Notes: generated by a model from the letters alone, not told the origin. DNA of 64,000 nt from Flavobacterium sp. LHD-80 (GCF_030929605.1 NZ_JAVFVS010000011.1:124001-188000), one strand, 5' to 3'. Shown: positions 53,513-63,082, numbered from the stretch's first letter. Translations and numbers: made by a program.

Positions 53513-54421
53513 ATGATTACGTTTTCTAATCTTGGTAAAAAAGGAAATTTAGGGAATCAATTGTTCCAAATTGCATCAACTATTGGAATTGCAGAAAACA
53601 ATAATCATGAATATTGTTTTCCAAAATGGCAATTCTCAGAATATTTTAAATTTAATTTTAATGCTTGTTCCGATATTGAAGATTGGATTCAAGTAAAAGA
53701 ATATAAGTTTAATTACTATGAATGGGAATTAATTGATGGGAATTATGATTTATTTGGGTGGTTGCAAAGTGAAAAATATTTTGTAGAATCTAAAATAAAG
53801 GAAGCATTTCAATTTAACAGTCAATTTGAAAATGATTTAATCGAAAAGTATAAATTTTTATTTTCCAAAAAGACCATTTTAGTTAGTGTCAGAAGAGGAG
53901 ATTTTGTAAATAATCCCAATTATTTTCAATTGTCTTATCATTTTTATTTGACAGCGTTGATTTATCATTTTGAAAATTTAGAAGAATACAATATTGTTTT
54001 TACAAGTGATAATATAAGTTACTGTAAAAAGCATTTTTCGTTTCTTCCTAATGTTTTTTTTCTTGAAAATTTGAATCCGCTAGAACAGCTTTGTTTAGGT
54101 TCTAAATTGGATAATTATGTAATAAGTAATTCGACTTTTTCTTGGTGGCTGGCTTGGTTAGGCGAAAAAAAAGAAACAAAAATAATTCGGCCAGTTCAAA
54201 TATTTGACAATGAATATTCAAAAAAATATGATGAATCTGATTATTTTCCAAATCGATGGATTTCACATGATGATACTAAATATGATTTGCCTAATAAATA
54301 TTTAAAATTAAAAATTTATGGTTTTTTATATAATGCAGTTCAAAGAGTAAAATACATTTATAAAAAAAATAAAAAGTCATTAAAAAAAAGAATCAAAAAG
54401 CTTATAAATTATAACAAATAG
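53513..54421 (+). CDS. GT11-family alpha-1,2-fucosyltransferase-like protein
   Basis: This 302-residue protein has the GT11 order of motifs: NLGNQLFQIASTIGIAENN at the N-terminus, VSVRRGDFVNNPNYFQLSYHFY (GDP-fucose-binding VxxRRGD-type motif), YNIVFTSDN with WCKK-like ISYCKKHF, and ISNSTFSWWLAWLGE. These are the conserved blocks of bacterial and animal alpha-1,2-fucosyltransferases. Some GT11 members move other GDP or dTDP deoxysugars. It begins 2 bp after the methyltransferase. The GDP-fucose genes gmd and fcl are not in the window. Confidence 0.9.
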   Translation: MITFSNLGKKGNLGNQLFQIASTIGIAENNNHEYCFPKWQFSEYFKFNFNACSDIEDWIQVKEYKFNYYEWELIDGNYDLFGWLQSEKYFVESKIKEAFQFNSQFENDLIEKYKFLFSKKTILVSVRRGDFVNNPNYFQLSYHFYLTALIYHFENLEEYNIVFTSDNISYCKKHFSFLPNVFFLENLNPLEQLCLGSKLDNYVISNSTFSWWLAWLGEKKETKIIRPVQIFDNEYSKKYDESDYFPNRWISHDDTKYDLPNKYLKLKIYGFLYNAVQRVKYIYKKNKKSLKKRIKKLINYNK

Positions 54422-54533
54422 ATTTATAAAAAGTAAAGACGGATAATAGTGATTTCAGACTTGAAAATTTTGAATGTTTTCGAAAATAGAATACCTTGAC
54501 CTTTAACCATCAGTAAGATTTTAAGAATATTAA

Positions 54534-55508
54534 ATGTTAGTAAAAATAGAACGATATTTTAATGCCCCAGACTATAAAAGACAGACACCAAATTGTTCTA
54601 TGAAATGGGGTGATATTATTTTTACAGAAGAGAAAATTGATGAATGCGATTATCTAGTAATTCTTGATTATCCAAAAGAAGATTTCACTATTAAGGTTAA
54701 TAAAAATAATATTTTACATCTTTGTTTAGAACCGCCAAATGAATTTTCCAAATACAGGCAATATGCTAATAAAAATGTAAAGTGGATTTTCAATCAATTG
54801 GATATTAAAAAAAATAATATTCTCTCCCATGGCGCATTACCATGGCATATTAACAAAGATTTCGATTTTTTAAGCGAACTAAATGTCGAAACCTTATGCA
54901 AAGAAAATAGTATAGCCTGGATTACAAGTAATCAAAGAACATCGAAAGGACATAAAGCCCGAATGAAATTTTTGGATGAAATTAAATTAGAGCCTTTTGT
55001 GCATTTATACGGGAGAGGAATTCAGCCAATTCAAGATAAATGGGATGTTTTAAGTAAATCCAAATATGCAATTGCTTATGAAAATTTTCAAAACGATTTT
55101 TATTGGACTGAAAAAATAGCAGATTGTTTTTTAAGTTATACAATGCCTTTGTACTTTGGATGCAATAAAATAGAAAATTTTTTCCCTGCAAATTCTTACA
55201 TTCAAATAGATCCTAATGACAAGCATATTAAATTATTTTTAAAAGAAATTACGAAGTCTAATAAATGGGAGGAAAATTTGGATGCAATTTCAAAAGCAAG
55301 ACAATTAATTTTAAATGAATATCAATTGTTTCCTTTTCTATGCAATCAGATAAAATCATTTGAATTAGCAAAAGGAAACAATTTATCTTCAGAAAAAGAA
55401 TTGATTTCTTTTAAAGGAGGAAATGCTTATTTTGATAATTATCCGCTTAGTGTCGCGATCCAAAAGCAAGCATTAAAGATAATGGATAAAGTAGGAAGTA
55501 AATTCTAA
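54534..55508 (+). CDS. GT10-family (alpha-1,3/4-fucosyltransferase-like) protein
   Basis: This 324-residue protein contains, in order, HLCLEPPNEFSKYRQYANKNVKW, AWITSNQRTSKGHKARMKFLDEI, VHLYGRGIQPIQDKWDVLSKSKYAIAYENFQNDFYWTEKIADCFLSYTMPLYFGC and FPANSYIQIDPND. The block around KYAIAYEN with WTEKIADCF is the donor site of GT10 fucosyltransferases. It follows GT11 after a 112-bp gap with nothing clear in it. The presence of GT10 and GT11 next to neuABC is notable. Confidence 0.87.
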   Translation: MLVKIERYFNAPDYKRQTPNCSMKWGDIIFTEEKIDECDYLVILDYPKEDFTIKVNKNNILHLCLEPPNEFSKYRQYANKNVKWIFNQLDIKKNNILSHGALPWHINKDFDFLSELNVETLCKENSIAWITSNQRTSKGHKARMKFLDEIKLEPFVHLYGRGIQPIQDKWDVLSKSKYAIAYENFQNDFYWTEKIADCFLSYTMPLYFGCNKIENFFPANSYIQIDPNDKHIKLFLKEITKSNKWEENLDAISKARQLILNEYQLFPFLCNQIKSFELAKGNNLSSEKELISFKGGNAYFDNYPLSVAIQKQALKIMDKVGSKF

Positions 55509-55574
55509 TAATAAGATTTTCAAAATTTGATAAATAGATTTATATCGAAACGAGATTATATAGTAGAAAATAAA

Positions 55575-56972
55575 ATGAAAAAATTAGGAATCGTAATAAC
55601 CGATGGTGTCGGATTTAGAAATTTTGTCATGAGTGATTTTCTTGCAGAAGCAGTAAGTCAGTTTGATAAAATTATTATCTATTCTGGCTTGTCTGAAAGT
55701 TGTTATCCAGATTTAAATAATCCAAAACTTGAAATTAAGGAACTTGCTGTTTTTAAAGAAGGAAAAGCAACTTGGGCCTTTAGAAAATGGAAAGAAATTG
55801 CTCATTTGCAAAAAAATAAAAAATTTTATGGAATGAATGATAATCTCGTTTCGGGTTATCCTAAAAACAATTCTCTTCGATCTTTATTAATAAAGGGAAT
55901 ATATCTTTTTACAAAATACATTAATGGTAATTCAAGTATGTTATTTGCCGAAAAGCTTCAGTTTTTATCTTTTTCCAAAAATAGAATTACAAAAGAATAT
56001 ATTGAATTATTAAAAACAGACACTCCTTCGCAATTATTTTTTACCCATCAACGACCTCCGTATTTGGCTCCTTTTTTATATGCTGCGATTAAATCAAAAA
56101 TTCCAACGAGTACTTTTATTTTTAGTTGGGATAATTTAGCTTCAAAAGGAAGAATGCTGGGTACTTTTGACAAGTTTTTGGTTTGGAGTAAATTAATGAA
56201 AGAAGAGTTGCTTTATTTTTATTCAAATACAAAAGAACAAGATGTACAAATTGTTGGGACGCCACAATTTGAGCCTTATGTTTTAGATGAATATAAATCT
56301 TCAAAAGAAAGTTTCTTAAGTAAATTTGGGTTAGATAAGAGTAAAAAAATAATTTGTTATAGTTGTGCCGATGTTTCTATTGGACCAAATGATCCTATAG
56401 TGATTAGAACTATTGCTGAGGCTATTCGAAATAATGAAATTAAATTTGATGTGCAGCTTTTGGTCAGAACTTCTCCTGCAGAGGATGACAGCAGGTTTAA
56501 AATACTACGTGACGAATTTCCAGAAATTATTTGGAATGTACCAAAATGGGTTTTAACAAGAGAAAATCATCAAGAAAGCTGGTCTCAGAGAATTCCAAGC
56601 CAAGAAGATATCATGGATTTGAGAGCACTGTTAGAAAATTCAGATCTTAGCATTAATATGTGTTCTACGATGAGTTTGGATTTCATGCTTTTTGATAAAC
56701 CTGTAATTAATACTGTTTTTGGAAATCTTGAAAATGGTTTATATAATGATCAGCGATTTTTAAATTATGATCATTATAAAAAAGTAATTGACGGAAATGC
56801 TGTTACAATTGCCAAAGATAAAAGGAAACTTGTTGATCAAATTAATAAGGCTTTGAATAATCCTGAGGAAAGAAAACAGGAAAGAATTGAAATGATTAAT
56901 TTGCAAATCGGACAAAGTCTTCAAGGAACAAGCAAAAGAATTGCTTCAACTCTAGCAAAATTCAATGAGTAA
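55575..56972 (+). CDS. GT-B superfamily glycosyltransferase, unclassified
   Basis: The ATG at 55575 (MKKLGIVITDGVGFRNF) is preferred over TTG 55527, giving 465 residues. The layout is GT-B-like: FIFSWDNLASKGRM and FDKFLVWSKLMKEELL at mid-protein, then ICYSCADVSIG and QLLVRTSPAEDDSRF, and a late INMCSTMSLDFMLFDKPVINT donor-like block similar to CDP-glycerol glycerophosphotransferase and sialyl/Kdo-type enzymes. I cannot name its donor. Since no recognised sialyltransferase family is otherwise seen here, it is one candidate. It overlaps the next gene by 8 bases. Confidence 0.7.
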   Translation: MKKLGIVITDGVGFRNFVMSDFLAEAVSQFDKIIIYSGLSESCYPDLNNPKLEIKELAVFKEGKATWAFRKWKEIAHLQKNKKFYGMNDNLVSGYPKNNSLRSLLIKGIYLFTKYINGNSSMLFAEKLQFLSFSKNRITKEYIELLKTDTPSQLFFTHQRPPYLAPFLYAAIKSKIPTSTFIFSWDNLASKGRMLGTFDKFLVWSKLMKEELLYFYSNTKEQDVQIVGTPQFEPYVLDEYKSSKESFLSKFGLDKSKKIICYSCADVSIGPNDPIVIRTIAEAIRNNEIKFDVQLLVRTSPAEDDSRFKILRDEFPEIIWNVPKWVLTRENHQESWSQRIPSQEDIMDLRALLENSDLSINMCSTMSLDFMLFDKPVINTVFGNLENGLYNDQRFLNYDHYKKVIDGNAVTIAKDKRKLVDQINKALNNPEERKQERIEMINLQIGQSLQGTSKRIASTLAKFNE

Positions 56973-58038
56973 GAAAATAGCAATTATCTGTAATTATGTA
57001 CTTCTTCCAGAACGAGTTGGAGGAATGGATCATTTTTTTTGGAGCTTTGATAAAAAATGTAAAGAAAATAATATTGAAATTGATTGGTTTTTCCCCAATA
57101 GGTCAAACCACGGGAATTATTCAGAGTTGAATATTTATGCCTCGGGACCGAATGTAGAAAACAATTTTCTAACTTTTCTCGAACAAAACAAACCTAAGTA
57201 CACCTATGTTATTACTCATTTTGTTGAGTTGTGTACGCCATTTTTTAAAAAAGTAAAGCAATTTTCAGAAGCAGAAATTATTACTGTTGATCATAATCCT
57301 AGGCCTTTAAATGGATATGCATTAAAGAAAAGAATAAATAAAAAACTAAAGGGATCACTTTTTTCAAAATATATAAATCTCTTTGTCGGTGTTTCTGATT
57401 ATACTGTAAATGAAATTTTAAAAGATTTTGGCTCACATTTAAAATCTAAAACTAAAACAATTTATAATGGAGTAATTATAGATAAAATTGTAGTTCGAGA
57501 GAATAGAAATGCTTTTAAACCAACTTTTTTAGTAGCCTCACACATTAGAGAATCAAAAGGAATACAAGATTTAATCGAATCTGTTTCGTTTCTTCCAGAT
57601 AAAATAAAAGAAGAAATTAAGATTGATATTTATGGAGATGGTCCTTATAAGAATGAACTGTTAGAAAAAATTGAACAACATTCACTTCAAAATTGCTTTG
57701 ATTTTAAAGGGAGCAAACCCAATTTGAATGAGATTTTTTTTCATTATGATTATATGGTGCAACCTACGCACATGGAATGTTTCAGTTTATCAATCTTAGA
57801 AAGCTTGGCAGCGAATGTTCCTGTAATAACTACTAATGTTGGAGGAAATGCAGAGGTTATAAAGAATGCCAAAAACGGATATATGTTTGAAGCAAAAGAT
57901 ACAAAGGCCTTGGCTCAAATTCTTGAAGATATTTATTTAGGAAACAAAAAGATATCGATTAATACGAGGGAATTAATTTGCAATTCCTTTTCTTTGCCGA
58001 AAATGGTAAAAGACCATTTTGAACTGCTTTACAAATAG
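56965..58038 (+). CDS. GT4 family glycosyltransferase
   Basis: This 357-residue GT-B enzyme has KIAIICNYVLLPERVGGMDHFFW, GVSDYTVNEILKDFG, IYNGVIIDKI, VASHIRESKGIQDLIE, IDIYGDGPYKNEL and QPTHMECFSLSILESLAANVPVI with the EX7E motif. It is a typical retaining GT4. It precedes the MBOAT acyltransferase by 28 bp. Confidence 0.88.
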   Translation: MSKKIAIICNYVLLPERVGGMDHFFWSFDKKCKENNIEIDWFFPNRSNHGNYSELNIYASGPNVENNFLTFLEQNKPKYTYVITHFVELCTPFFKKVKQFSEAEIITVDHNPRPLNGYALKKRINKKLKGSLFSKYINLFVGVSDYTVNEILKDFGSHLKSKTKTIYNGVIIDKIVVRENRNAFKPTFLVASHIRESKGIQDLIESVSFLPDKIKEEIKIDIYGDGPYKNELLEKIEQHSLQNCFDFKGSKPNLNEIFFHYDYMVQPTHMECFSLSILESLAANVPVITTNVGGNAEVIKNAKNGYMFEAKDTKALAQILEDIYLGNKKISINTRELICNSFSLPKMVKDHFELLYK

Positions 58039-58066
58039 ATAAGTTTACAATTTTACAAATACATAA

Positions 58067-59500
58067 ATGTTTTTTAACTCATTAGCATTTGCTATTTTCC
58101 TGCCAATCGTTTTTTTCTTGTATTGGTTTGTCTTTAATAAAACCAAAAGCACACAAAATGCTTTATTAATTATAGCCAGTTATTATTTTTATTCCTGCTG
58201 GGATTGGAGATTTTTGTTTTTGCTTGTTTTCTCAACATTTCTTGATTACTATACAGGAATCCAAATCGAAAAAGGGAAATCTGAAAACAGCCGTAAATTT
58301 TGGTTTTGGCTAAGTATCATAGTAAATCTCGGATTTTTAGGAATTTTTAAATACTATAACTTTTTTGCGGCTTCATTTTCAGATCTATTAAGTATAGTTG
58401 GGTTTAAGGCAAGTCCAATTTTATTAAAAGTTATTCTGCCAGTTGGAATTTCATTCTATACTTTTCACGGACTTTCATATGTTATAGATATTTATTACAA
58501 AAGAATTAAAGCCGAATATAATTTTGTCGATTATTCTTTGTTTGTCAGTTATTTTCCTCTTTTAGTAGCTGGTCCAATTGAAAGAGCTACACATTTGTTG
58601 CCTCAACTAAAAGTAAAGAGAGAATTCAATTTTCAAACTGCAAAAGAAGGTGTTTATCAAATTATTTGGGGTTTGGTGAAAAAAGTAGTTATTGCTGATA
58701 CTTGCGCAACTTATGCAAACGCTATTTTTGATAATTATACGTCGATGAATTCATTTTCATTAATTCTAGGTGCTGTTTATTTTGCATTTCAGATTTATGG
58801 AGATTTTTCAGGTTACTCCGATATCGCTTTAGGAGTTTCAAAACTCTTTGGTTTAGATTTATTGCGAAATTTCAATTATCCTTATTTTTCGAGAGATATT
58901 GCCGAGTTTTGGCGTCGCTGGCACATTTCACTTTCGTCTTGGTTTCGCGATTATTTATATATTCCACTGGGCGGAAGCAAAGGCGGACTTTGGATGAAAA
59001 TCAGAAATACATTTATCATTTTCCTTGTAAGTGGATTTTGGCATGGAGCAAATTGGACGTATGTAGTTTGGGGATTCATAAATGCAGTTTATTTTCTGCC
59101 TTTGCTTTTATCCAACAGCAACCGAAATAACATGGATGCTATTGAATTAAAATTTGATTTTGATTCTGTCAAAGTTGTAATGAGTATTTTATATACTTTT
59201 TTACTGACTTGTGCGGCTTGGATATTTTTTAGAGCTAAAACAATAACTGATGCCGTTTTGTATATAAAACGAATTTTTTCAAATAGAGATCTTAGCTTTC
59301 AATATTTAGAAAACGAACGATACAGTTATGAACTATTGGGATTGATTGGTTTGTTTTTACTCATCGAATGGAATAATCGAAATAAGGAAGAACCTCTTTC
59401 AGGGAAAAGAAGTTTATTGAAGATCGCTTTAGCAATAATAGCAATAATGGCTTTCGGAACCTTTTCAGATTACAAAGAATTTATATATTTTCAGTTTTAA
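58067..59500 (+). CDS. MBOAT-family membrane O-acyltransferase (AlgI-like)
   Basis: This 477-residue membrane protein starts MFFNSLAFAIFLPIVFFLYWFVF and has about ten helices. LPVGISFYTFHGLSYVIDIYYKRI, VAGPIERATHLLPQL, YGDFSGYSDIALGVSKLFG, RRWHISLSSWFRDYLYIPLGGS and SGFWHGANWTYVVWG (the catalytic His) are the AlgI/DltB/PatA signatures. It would bring an acyl group across the inner membrane for transfer to the glycan. It shares one base with the SGNH-like gene, its likely partner. Confidence 0.94.
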   Translation: MFFNSLAFAIFLPIVFFLYWFVFNKTKSTQNALLIIASYYFYSCWDWRFLFLLVFSTFLDYYTGIQIEKGKSENSRKFWFWLSIIVNLGFLGIFKYYNFFAASFSDLLSIVGFKASPILLKVILPVGISFYTFHGLSYVIDIYYKRIKAEYNFVDYSLFVSYFPLLVAGPIERATHLLPQLKVKREFNFQTAKEGVYQIIWGLVKKVVIADTCATYANAIFDNYTSMNSFSLILGAVYFAFQIYGDFSGYSDIALGVSKLFGLDLLRNFNYPYFSRDIAEFWRRWHISLSSWFRDYLYIPLGGSKGGLWMKIRNTFIIFLVSGFWHGANWTYVVWGFINAVYFLPLLLSNSNRNNMDAIELKFDFDSVKVVMSILYTFLLTCAAWIFFRAKTITDAVLYIKRIFSNRDLSFQYLENERYSYELLGLIGLFLLIEWNNRNKEEPLSGKRSLLKIALAIIAIMAFGTFSDYKEFIYFQF

Positions 59501-60381
59501 TGAAGAATTTTTTAATTTATATAGCAAAAATTTCAGCTTTAGTTATTCTCATTTCTGTAGCATTAGATGGACTTTATACGTATATCTTTCTCCAATCTAA
59601 AAATAGAGGGAAAATTGAAACTGTTTTTAATTCAAATGCACAAAAGTATGATGTTGTTATTTTAGGTTCTTCAAGAGCAAACAATCATTTTGTATCACAA
59701 ATGTTTGAAGATAAAGGATTAAAAACTTTCAATTACGGAATGAGTGGTGGACATTTATTTGAGGCGTCATTAATGTTGAAATTAATGATTGAAAGAAAAT
59801 ATACAATTAAAAATGTAATTCTTGAGGCCGATTTAAATTTGGCTAGCGAGCATATGGCTGATGGTATTTCAGCTCTTTTTCTGCCTTATATTCATAACTC
59901 GAATATCATTAAAGAGCATTTTTCAGGACAAGAAAATTTCAATCAATTATATTATATTCCATTTTATCGATATATTAAATATGAAACAAAAATTGGTGTT
60001 CGAGAGACGTTTTTCACAGTAATTCATAAAAAAACTAATAAACTAGATAATTTAGGATATTACCCTTTGCAAAAAAATAAAAATGGTAATATGAAAAATA
60101 ATATAATTAATTTAAATCTACTTCCTCAGAATAAGTATTACGAAGAAATAAAAAACATTTGCAAAGCAAATCACATTAATTTTATTGCTGTCATGACTCC
60201 AATGTGCGAAAACGTTGCAGGGATGGATTATTTTGAAAAGGTAAAAAAAGCATATCCGGAAATTCATAATTACGAAAATGTTGTTGTTGAGGATAAATAT
60301 TTTTCATCCTGTGGGCATATGACAGATACTGGAGCAAAATTATTTACAGCCAGAATTTTAAAAGATTTTTTCCAAAAATAA
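59500..60381 (+). CDS. SGNH-hydrolase-like partner of the MBOAT acyltransferase
   Basis: This 293-residue protein has an N-terminal membrane anchor (about residues 5-28) and then an extracytoplasmic domain. DVVILGSSRANNHF (Gly56-Ser57-Ser58) resembles SGNH block I with the nucleophile Ser, NYGMSGGHLFEA resembles block II, and FSSCGHMTDTGAK near the end supplies a block-V-like His273. This architecture matches DltD/AlgJ/PatB-type enzymes that pass an acyl group from the MBOAT to a polymer. The DxxH of classical SGNH is not perfect. Translational coupling to the MBOAT supports the pairing. Confidence 0.72.
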   Translation: MKNFLIYIAKISALVILISVALDGLYTYIFLQSKNRGKIETVFNSNAQKYDVVILGSSRANNHFVSQMFEDKGLKTFNYGMSGGHLFEASLMLKLMIERKYTIKNVILEADLNLASEHMADGISALFLPYIHNSNIIKEHFSGQENFNQLYYIPFYRYIKYETKIGVRETFFTVIHKKTNKLDNLGYYPLQKNKNGNMKNNIINLNLLPQNKYYEEIKNICKANHINFIAVMTPMCENVAGMDYFEKVKKAYPEIHNYENVVVEDKYFSSCGHMTDTGAKLFTARILKDFFQK

Positions 60382-60385
60382 AAAC

Positions 60386-61528
60386 ATGAAGATAGCTTTT
60401 TTGACGCCAGAATATCCACATGCCCAAACTGGTAATTCAGGGGGCATTGGCACAAGTATCAAAAATTTAGCAATTGGTCTTTTAGCTCAAGGAGTTTCAG
60501 TACGAGTTCTTGTTTATGGTCAAAAAGAAGATAATTTTTTTGATGATAATGGCATTTTAATTCAGCAGATTAAAAACATTAAAGTAAAAGGATTATCTTG
60601 GTGGTTTACCAGAAAAAAGCTTGAAAGAATAATTAATACATTATATCTTAATAAAGAAATTGATATAGTTGAAGCGCCTGATTGGACAGGAATTACCTCT
60701 TTTATTAAGCCTAATAAATGTCCATTAATAATTAGGTTAAATGGTTCTGATACTTATTTTTGTCATTTAGATAATCGTCCTGTAAAATGGATAAATAAGT
60801 TTCATGAAAAAAGGGCTTTGAAAAATGCAGACGCCTTACTATCTGTGAGTCAGTTTACAGCTGATGTAACAAATTCTATTTTTGGTTTCAATAAAAAATT
60901 TGAAATTATTCCAAATCCTATTGATTTTCAATTGTTTCGGAATAGCAAGTATAATGATAAATGCGAAAATATTCTATACTTTGGAAGCCTTATTCGGAAA
61001 AAAGGACTTTTAGAATTGCCTTTGATTTTTAATAAGGTTATCAAAAAAAAACCAGATGCAAAGTTGATTTTAGTAGGTAATGATGTTCCAGATATTATAT
61101 CTGGAAATGCATCAACATGGCAAATGATGCAAAAACTTTTTTCTGAACAAGCATTAAAAAATGTCGAATATCTTGGAAGTGTCCCATATCATGAAATAAA
61201 GCAAAAAATTCAAGAATCAAAAATATGTGTTTTTCCATCTTTTGCTGAGGCTTTTCCAGTTTCTTGGTTAGAAGCGATGGCAATGGAAAAGGCAATTGTC
61301 GCATCAAACATTGGCTGGGCTTCTGAAATGATTAGTGAAGGAGAAAATGGCTTTTTGGTTTATCCAAAAGATCATGATTTGTATGCTCAAAGAATAATGG
61401 AGTTTTTAAACAACAAGGAACTTTGTTTTGAAACAGGAAAAGCAGCAAGAAAAAAAGTTGAAGAAGCTTTTGATATTAATGTTTTGGCAAAGAGAAATAT
61501 AGAGTTTTATAAAAAAGTGAAAGTATAA
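60386..61528 (+). CDS. GT4 family glycosyltransferase
   Basis: This 380-residue GT-B enzyme begins MKIAFLTPEYPHAQTGNSGGIGTSIKNLAIGLL, a start common in GT4. PLIIRLNGSDTYF, SVSQFTADVTN, LYFGSLIRKKGLLELPLIF, KLILVGND and SFAEAFPVSWLEAMAMEKAIV (EX7E) follow. It lies 4 bp after the SGNH gene and 12 bp before a GT2, in the same unit. Confidence 0.9.
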   Translation: MKIAFLTPEYPHAQTGNSGGIGTSIKNLAIGLLAQGVSVRVLVYGQKEDNFFDDNGILIQQIKNIKVKGLSWWFTRKKLERIINTLYLNKEIDIVEAPDWTGITSFIKPNKCPLIIRLNGSDTYFCHLDNRPVKWINKFHEKRALKNADALLSVSQFTADVTNSIFGFNKKFEIIPNPIDFQLFRNSKYNDKCENILYFGSLIRKKGLLELPLIFNKVIKKKPDAKLILVGNDVPDIISGNASTWQMMQKLFSEQALKNVEYLGSVPYHEIKQKIQESKICVFPSFAEAFPVSWLEAMAMEKAIVASNIGWASEMISEGENGFLVYPKDHDLYAQRIMEFLNNKELCFETGKAARKKVEEAFDINVLAKRNIEFYKKVKV

Positions 61529-61540
61529 TTCATATTAAAA

Positions 61541-63079
61541 ATGATACTAAAGGAGTTTATTGCAAGTACCGGAGAAATTATACTTTACAACGGCAAGCCT
61601 AATTTTGAAAAATTAGATGCCTTGATTTTAGGAGCGGGAGATATTTGGCACAGTTCATTTGAGCAGGGATATAAAAATGCTTTTCCAGAATTAGTGTATC
61701 AGACTGCCATTTTTTTTATTTTTATTAATGATTTTGATAATCTTGATGAATGTGTAAGCTGGAGAGTCAATCCAAATCAATTTGCGGTTCGTAAATCTGT
61801 TTGGGAACAGCTACAAGGTTTTGATTCTGAATATCAAAATATTCAATTGCAAGCATTAGATTTTGGATATAATGCGTTACGAAATTCAGCTGCGGTACCT
61901 CTATATATAAAAGGGCTTTTTGATATTAATCAAAAAGAAGAAATTAATATATCAGCAAAAGATAGATACGTTTTCTTCAGGAAGAATTTCAAAATGGATC
62001 ATTCTGTTTTTATGTTATACAGAAAAGGATTTTGGAAATGGAAAGAATGGAATGCTCTATTTTATGCAAAGAAAAATTTCAATTTATCAGCTAAAAAGCC
62101 TTTGATTAAACCTCGTACGTTATTACCAATCGAGGGACAACCAACAGTAAGTTATATTATTCCTACGATGATGCGTCAGGAGTTTACTTTAAAATTATTA
62201 CAAGATTTAGCAGTCCAGACTTATCCACTTTCTCAAGTTGTTATTGTTGATGCAACTCCAGCAAATGCAAGAGATGAAAAGTTATATCAAAAGCAAGATT
62301 TTCCTTTTGAACTAATTGTTAAATGGCAGGAAACTAAAGGAAGCTGCAGAGCCAGAAATGAGGCTATTGAATTGTGTACAGGTGATTATATTGTGTTTGG
62401 AGATGATGATATTCGAGTATTTCCAAATTTTATAGAAAATCATATAAAAATTCTGCAGACTTATAAAGCGGGTGCATGCAATGGCTTAGATATACTTGCA
62501 GATAATCAGCAACAAAATTTGACAGATCTAAAGAAAAAACTGAAAAAAGTAGATAAAAGTAGATGGAAAGTTGGAGCCAGTGGTAATTTTAGCAATGCAA
62601 ATTCTTGTGCTAAATCAGAATATGTTAAAAAATTAATAGGTAATGATATTAATTTTGATGGAGGTTATGGAGAAGACAGCGATTTTGGGTTATCATTATT
62701 CAAGTTAGGGCAAATTGTTATTCATAACCCTTTCTCAGCTAACCTGCACTTAAAACCACCAGTAGGAGGTTATCGATTTTGGGGCAATCAAGCTAAAATT
62801 ATAGGTAAGAAAAGAAAAACGCAACCGTGGGAATTAGATAATCCTGTAAAGTTTATTCGTCCCGTGCCAAGTCCTACCGTTATGTATGGAATTGTTAAGC
62901 ATTTTGAAACGCAACAAGTAGTCGAATATAAACATAAACACTTTTTTCTTTATCTTTTCAAAGGTTCAAAAAAAGGCTTTTTATATCGATTTTTACGGCT
63001 TCCATATAAAAATCTGCAATTCAAGAAATCACTTTTTTATGCAAAAAAATTAAATAATCTAGGAATTAGATATAAATAA
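61541..63079 (+). CDS. GT2 glycosyltransferase with extra N-terminal half-domain
   Basis: This 512-residue protein has a full GT2 domain from about residue 200: TVSYIIPTMMRQEFTLKLLQDLA, VVIVDATPANARDE, KGSCRARNEAIELCTGDYIVFGDDDIRVFPNF (DDD), then GGYGEDSDFGLSLFKLGQIV. The first 180 residues contain SWRVNPNQFAVRKSVWEQLQGFDSEYQ and LDFGYNALRNSAAVPLYIKGL, which resemble the acceptor-side half of a GT2 without a DxD motif. It may be a fusion with a degenerate transferase. The gene is longer than usual for GT2. Confidence 0.82.
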   Translation: MILKEFIASTGEIILYNGKPNFEKLDALILGAGDIWHSSFEQGYKNAFPELVYQTAIFFIFINDFDNLDECVSWRVNPNQFAVRKSVWEQLQGFDSEYQNIQLQALDFGYNALRNSAAVPLYIKGLFDINQKEEINISAKDRYVFFRKNFKMDHSVFMLYRKGFWKWKEWNALFYAKKNFNLSAKKPLIKPRTLLPIEGQPTVSYIIPTMMRQEFTLKLLQDLAVQTYPLSQVVIVDATPANARDEKLYQKQDFPFELIVKWQETKGSCRARNEAIELCTGDYIVFGDDDIRVFPNFIENHIKILQTYKAGACNGLDILADNQQQNLTDLKKKLKKVDKSRWKVGASGNFSNANSCAKSEYVKKLIGNDINFDGGYGEDSDFGLSLFKLGQIVIHNPFSANLHLKPPVGGYRFWGNQAKIIGKKRKTQPWELDNPVKFIRPVPSPTVMYGIVKHFETQQVVEYKHKHFFLYLFKGSKKGFLYRFLRLPYKNLQFKKSLFYAKKLNNLGIRYK

Positions 63080-63082
63080 AAC

